Below are positions 60,111 to 64,000 of a stretch of 64,000 bases of DNA, in pieces. The stretch covers positions 124,001-188,000 of the forward strand of contig NBAZ01000004.1 in the NCBI GenBank assembly GCA_002794735.1, read 5' to 3'. Both the position numbers and the translations under genes were made by a program. The stretch comes from Pyrrhoderma lamaoense. Lineage: Eukaryota > Basidiomycota > Agaricomycetes > Hymenochaetales > Hymenochaetaceae. How positions within the stretch are numbered: the first letter of the stretch is position 1; every line of letters starts with the position of its first letter. Below the pieces are notes generated by a model that searched no databases, was not told where the DNA came from, and was given only the letters and a program-made list of their open reading frames with translations.

Positions 60111-62792
60111 ATTGTTCTGCATTACTGCTCTATATTTGTCCTCAGGGATATACTCTTTATATGCCCTTCTTATGTATTACTATTTTCATATACCAGCTAT
60201 TTTCACATCCTTCTGCCTTTCCACATAAAGCAGTAAATTATCTTTTATAATGTCTCTCGGCGCAATGCTCAACTAATCAGATACTGTGTACGTCCTGGTA
60301 AATAGCATCTATGGTTCTTTTTTGACTGTACTGATGTCTTTTTAGGTGGTTCTTAAGAGGTTTGGGAAATCGAAGCCATTACAAATTGAAAACTATCGGG
60401 AACATGGGAATTTTTTCTGAGGAAGGAAACTTTTATAGAGAATGAGATACCAGATGAAGGCATGCACTCAAAGCTCAACCAAGACGTTTTGGGTTTCCTA
60501 TAAGTCAGTTTTAATATAAATCATCCCTATTATGGACCCCGTTCACTGTGGTGGCTTGGTCGTGGACGTAACCTTGCTAATGAACTCGATTTCCAAGACG
60601 ATAAAGATCATCTTCGAGACCTCCTACGTACCTTTTCACATCGAATAGACTTCTCAACACCCTATCCACTTCTTACCTCGACCTTCTGTCTTGGTCCTGA
60701 GATTTTTCTCGAACCTAATTGATCAAATTTGGTCACTTCCTTCATCTTAATTGAGCAAAGGTCGAAGCCATGCTAGTCAACAACTGCTACTTACTGGCTC
60801 GTTCTTCGATGCTTCTCGCTTCCAGTATATTTCTGTTGCGGACCATCGAAGTTGCTAGCAATCCCAATTCATCCACTAACAATTACATCTGAGTCTGGGA
60901 CTAAAGTGTCTAGTACGGGTAAATCCGATTTTTAGAAGATGAAATTGAAACAACACTTGCCTTCTGTTCAAACACGAGGCTCGCTCGAACGCAGTTCGAA
61001 GTCTGGCCACCCGGATTGGAGAGCATTACAATCTCTTTTCGACCAAATCGTCACATTTAGTAGAATACTAACATTACTGCGTTATCTACGTTTACAAAGA
61101 ACTTTTCAATTTCTATAACCCTGAAGGTGCCTCATAACTGTAATATAACTCACTGGGTTTTTTTTCTCATAAAATAGGTCGACTAACAGTTATTGGTCCG
61201 TATTCTCTTCATGAAAGCAAGTAGGCGCACAAATGTGATTAGAAATAGCTGACACTCTCTGCTGCATGCCTAATCTTTCATCAATATGTATACGCTTGTG
61301 TCCATCTTGATGCTGATAATTTCCACCGTTGAATTCTTAGATATTGGAGCCGATAGAAGCTAAGATTTAGGTGCATCACAGGCACGTGAACCTGACGGAT
61401 CAGAGTCTTGCGGTGCAATTGCGTTATACTGACTTTGGTCGAAGATCCTTTATCAATGCACATTCAATAATGGCATAGTTAAATCGCTTAGAATAGTAAG
61501 TCAAACCCCCTTTGCCTGAGTTTGAGGTTACATGGTGCATTATCTTAATATGATCATATGAAAGCATTGATACGTCTCAAAGATCTTATTCTAGCCAAAC
61601 CTTGTATCATATAGACACTGCAGCAGCAAAAGGTCTGTACCACACTTTATTCGTCCACGACACAGTCACAATATCAATATTTTTTCGCGATGTTCGGAAG
61701 ATATGGTAATTATCACACGCGATTTCGGCATATTTGATTTTTTAAGAAGAAAAATGTATAAGATCAAAAGCTTCCGGTCGGCGCCACAGATTTCTTATCT
61801 TAGAAAATTATTCTACAAAATGATGTCAAAGGGCAGGGGAGTTGAGCTACGCTGAAAACATTCTTTTCAAACATATATAAGCAACTATTTATCAATGGTG
61901 TGGACCTTTTCGGTTTTTCTCAATTGCCATATATGGCTCTGATATATATTTCCCACTAGATATCCTAACGTGATGGATGACTTTCCAATTGCGTAAATTA
62001 TCTGATGAAGCGGTTCCGATTGGGTTTCTTCTTGTGAGAGAAAAAAGAAAAGAAAAGTAAAAGCTGATATGATTCGCTTTGCCTTAAAAATTTGGTGAAA
62101 AAGGTAATCATCTGATCAACATTTTTTTTACCTCCTACTGAGAACAGCGCCACTCCTTTTAAAGGTTTCTTAAAAGGTTAGCATTTTGTTAGGTTGATGG
62201 TTGATAAAATTAACTCTTTGGCTATTTTGATTGCATCCACGTTTCTACGTACCTAAATGCAAATTGAGGTTAGTTTTATTGCCTCTGTATCCATATGTCG
62301 ATTGGCTAGGTTTTGTCAGTGTTGCCTTTCCCCTTCCGTCGGATCAGGGACATGGTCCGATTGGAAACGCATCTAGATCAACGAAGTAGGTCTTAAGCTT
62401 TGGATTTCAGTGTCAATGAACATACTCGGAGATAAGTATAGACCGCGACCTTTACACGCTCGGCGGTTTTCACGGCAACGGTGGTCATCAGTGAATTTCT
62501 CTGATGTAGTTTGTTTGTAGTTTGGCAACAGAAACGTCCCACTTGATTAAATTCTATAAAGGTTCTTTACAAATCTATAGAGTTAAGGACCGACCCAATC
62601 CTCTGGTTCAAGCGGCCTTCTAGATACGATATAAAATACCAAGATTGCTGCAGCTAGCAGTAGATCTCGTCTCGGACTTTCTCCCCATTTTTCCTGGCTT
62701 GCCTTAAGCAACTAGTGTCTATGCCTTGCTTTCCTATATATATCTGAAAACAGCTCGTTACTAGTCATATTCTGCACGTCTATCATTTTTCA
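60111..62792. other. 2.7-kb region with a possible gene relic
   Basis: Between the roadblock stop and the second Zn2Cys6 gene. No complete gene is seen. An ATG-less open stretch at 60504-60722 has protein-like composition (see findings). The remainder is AT-rich with scattered T-runs. Confidence 0.45.
62629..62637 (+). promoter_or_regulatory. TATA box of the second Zn2Cys6 gene
   Basis: ATATAAAAT about 155 nt upstream of the start at 62793, followed by CT-rich sequence up to the ATG. Confidence 0.45.
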
Positions 62793-64000
62793 ATGTCCTT
62801 GTTTTTATCTGGCATACCCCAGAAACCTGAAGCGTCAGGGCCTCGTCTAGTAGAGGATGACTACATGGTGGAAGGTAAACATACACCATTTTTTTCAGTA
62901 TCTCAAATCGCTGATATCTGTTGTCAATATGAAGCCTATCCTAAAGTCTTTTCTCCACCTGAATTCCGCCCCATATTAGAAAGGATTGATACCGATGTCC
63001 CTTCCATTACATCAAGATTCGAACGGGGCTCTAAACTTATCTCCACTGAATCTACACTTCTAACCAGCTCCTTTACTAGTGGAAACACCATTTCCGACAA
63101 ACAAAGTTTCTCTTGGCCCACCACCAGTGAAACTGAATTGAATCTCAATAATTCATTCTCATCGTTACCTGGCTTGTACATATCTCATACGATGAGGAAT
63201 CTTCGAAGCAGGGTCAACTCTAGTGCAGATAACATGTCTCCAGTTACTCCTTCATCTGATCCCGTTTCACCTGTATGTGAGGCCTTGGAAGAAGCAGGGG
63301 AGTCTGACGACGATGCAGATTCGGAAGACGCGTGGAACCTCATACCTTATGATATCTCGTGGGGGTCTTCTTACTACGGATATAGAGAAGGAACACTCCC
63401 TGGTCCTGACGGAAAATGTATATTTTTACGATCTCCAACTCCGCTTCGATTTCAGCGAACTGGTCAAGCTTGTGAGAAATGCCGAGAACGTAAAGCAAAG
63501 GTAGTTTTGTACTTCTTTCCCCCCTCTTCCCCCCTTTTTTTCTCAGCATTAAAGATGTTGATTTTGAAATTTAGTGTAGTGGTACCCGTCCTTCATGTGC
63601 TCGTTGTATTTCTCGCGGACTTGCTTGCGAGTATGCACCAGAACCAAGGAGATCTAATCCAGAAGAACCTGAGAAGGAGCTGATCGCCTCTTCTCCATCC
63701 GGATGTTCTTCACCTCTGGGTCATCGAAGAGTACTATCAATAATAAACAAAGGACGGGTCAGAAGCAACACAGAGTACGTCACCAGAATTCACACAATAG
63801 TACATTATTTAGACTCCTAATGGAACGGATGTAATCCTTAGATGTGGTCCGCGGGAAGTCCGTGTTCGTCATACTAATAATAGCATATTAAGGCGGAGAC
63901 ACAGCGCCATAGATATGACCAGCTCCTCTATATCACTTCGTCGAATGCAACGCTTGGCACCAAGAGAAATCAAGTCATCAAAATTCCTAACTACTGATGT
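62793..64000 (+). CDS. Zn2Cys6 transcription factor (3' end outside window)
   Basis: Nuclear regulator whose zinc cluster lies mid-protein. Exon 1 is 62793-63500 (236 codons); exon 2 starts at 63575. The cluster reads CEKCRERKAK / CSGTRPSCARC ... C, with the intron exactly before the third Cys; first Cys is residue 227. Upstream is a 225-residue acidic, Ser/Thr-rich region with ESDDDADSEDAW. After exon 2 the next join is uncertain: the strong donor at 63776 gives a stop in every continuation, while a weaker GTCAGA donor at 63758 joined to 63814 leaves an open Arg-rich frame (RCGPREVRVRH) to the window edge. The gene continues beyond 64000. Confidence 0.82.

Noticed and set aside
61281..61463. 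Short stretch resembling an rRNA fragment
   Set aside because: Similarity to 18S rRNA could not be sustained beyond a few bases.

Overview
The window reads as a gene-dense nuclear segment of a filamentous basidiomycete, probably an agaricomycete. The evidence is protein genes split by many short (about 50-60 nt) GT-AG introns, fungal Zn2Cys6 regulators with a micro-exon inside the zinc cluster, a fungal-type intron-bearing tRNA-Pro, and fungal families (PEX7, HIR1, BUR1, JHD1, TVP38-like, DUF4336, D-amino-acid oxidase). I reconstructed 18 protein genes and one tRNA by joining open frames across splice sites; in most of them the exon lengths sum exactly to whole codons, which is independent support for the models.

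Layout. 1-3418: the 3' end of PEX7, an unrecognised 362-aa gene and a 64-aa small gene. 5045-18612: three related two-finger C2H2 regulators (here A, B, C) that share the same finger-linker intron; A and B face each other around tRNA-Pro(UGG), and B and C are both on the minus strand. 18613-23138: a 4.5-kb gene-free, low-complexity block upstream of gene C. 23139-25365: an MFS sugar transporter. 27555-28928: a TVP38/TMEM64 (VTT) membrane protein. 29426-41340: a very large adenylation-polyketide synthase hybrid (A-ACP-KS-AT-DH-KR-ACP-ACP) followed on the same strand by a Zn2Cys6 regulator, a plausible small biosynthetic locus. 42529-45886: HIR1/HIRA histone chaperone. 46545-50548: a DUF4336 protein and a SAM methyltransferase. 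51137-56989: BUR1/CDK9-type kinase and JHD1-type JmjC demethylase, divergent from a shared promoter of about 360 bp. 57607-60110: D-amino-acid oxidase and a roadblock-type dynein light chain, also divergent. 62793 to the right edge: a second Zn2Cys6 regulator, cut by the window.

Themes. First, transcription and chromatin: three C2H2 proteins (two with AT hooks), two Zn2Cys6 regulators, HIR1, BUR1 and JHD1 lie within 64 kb. Second, a secondary-metabolism candidate built around the PKS, with its own regulator next to it and a transporter about 4 kb beyond its 3' end. Third, a quality caution: three genes (PKS, HIR1, JHD1) each need one or more single missing bases, mostly at homopolymer runs, to stay in frame. 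Because HIR1 and JHD1 are normally conserved chromatin genes, sequence error is as likely as gene decay.
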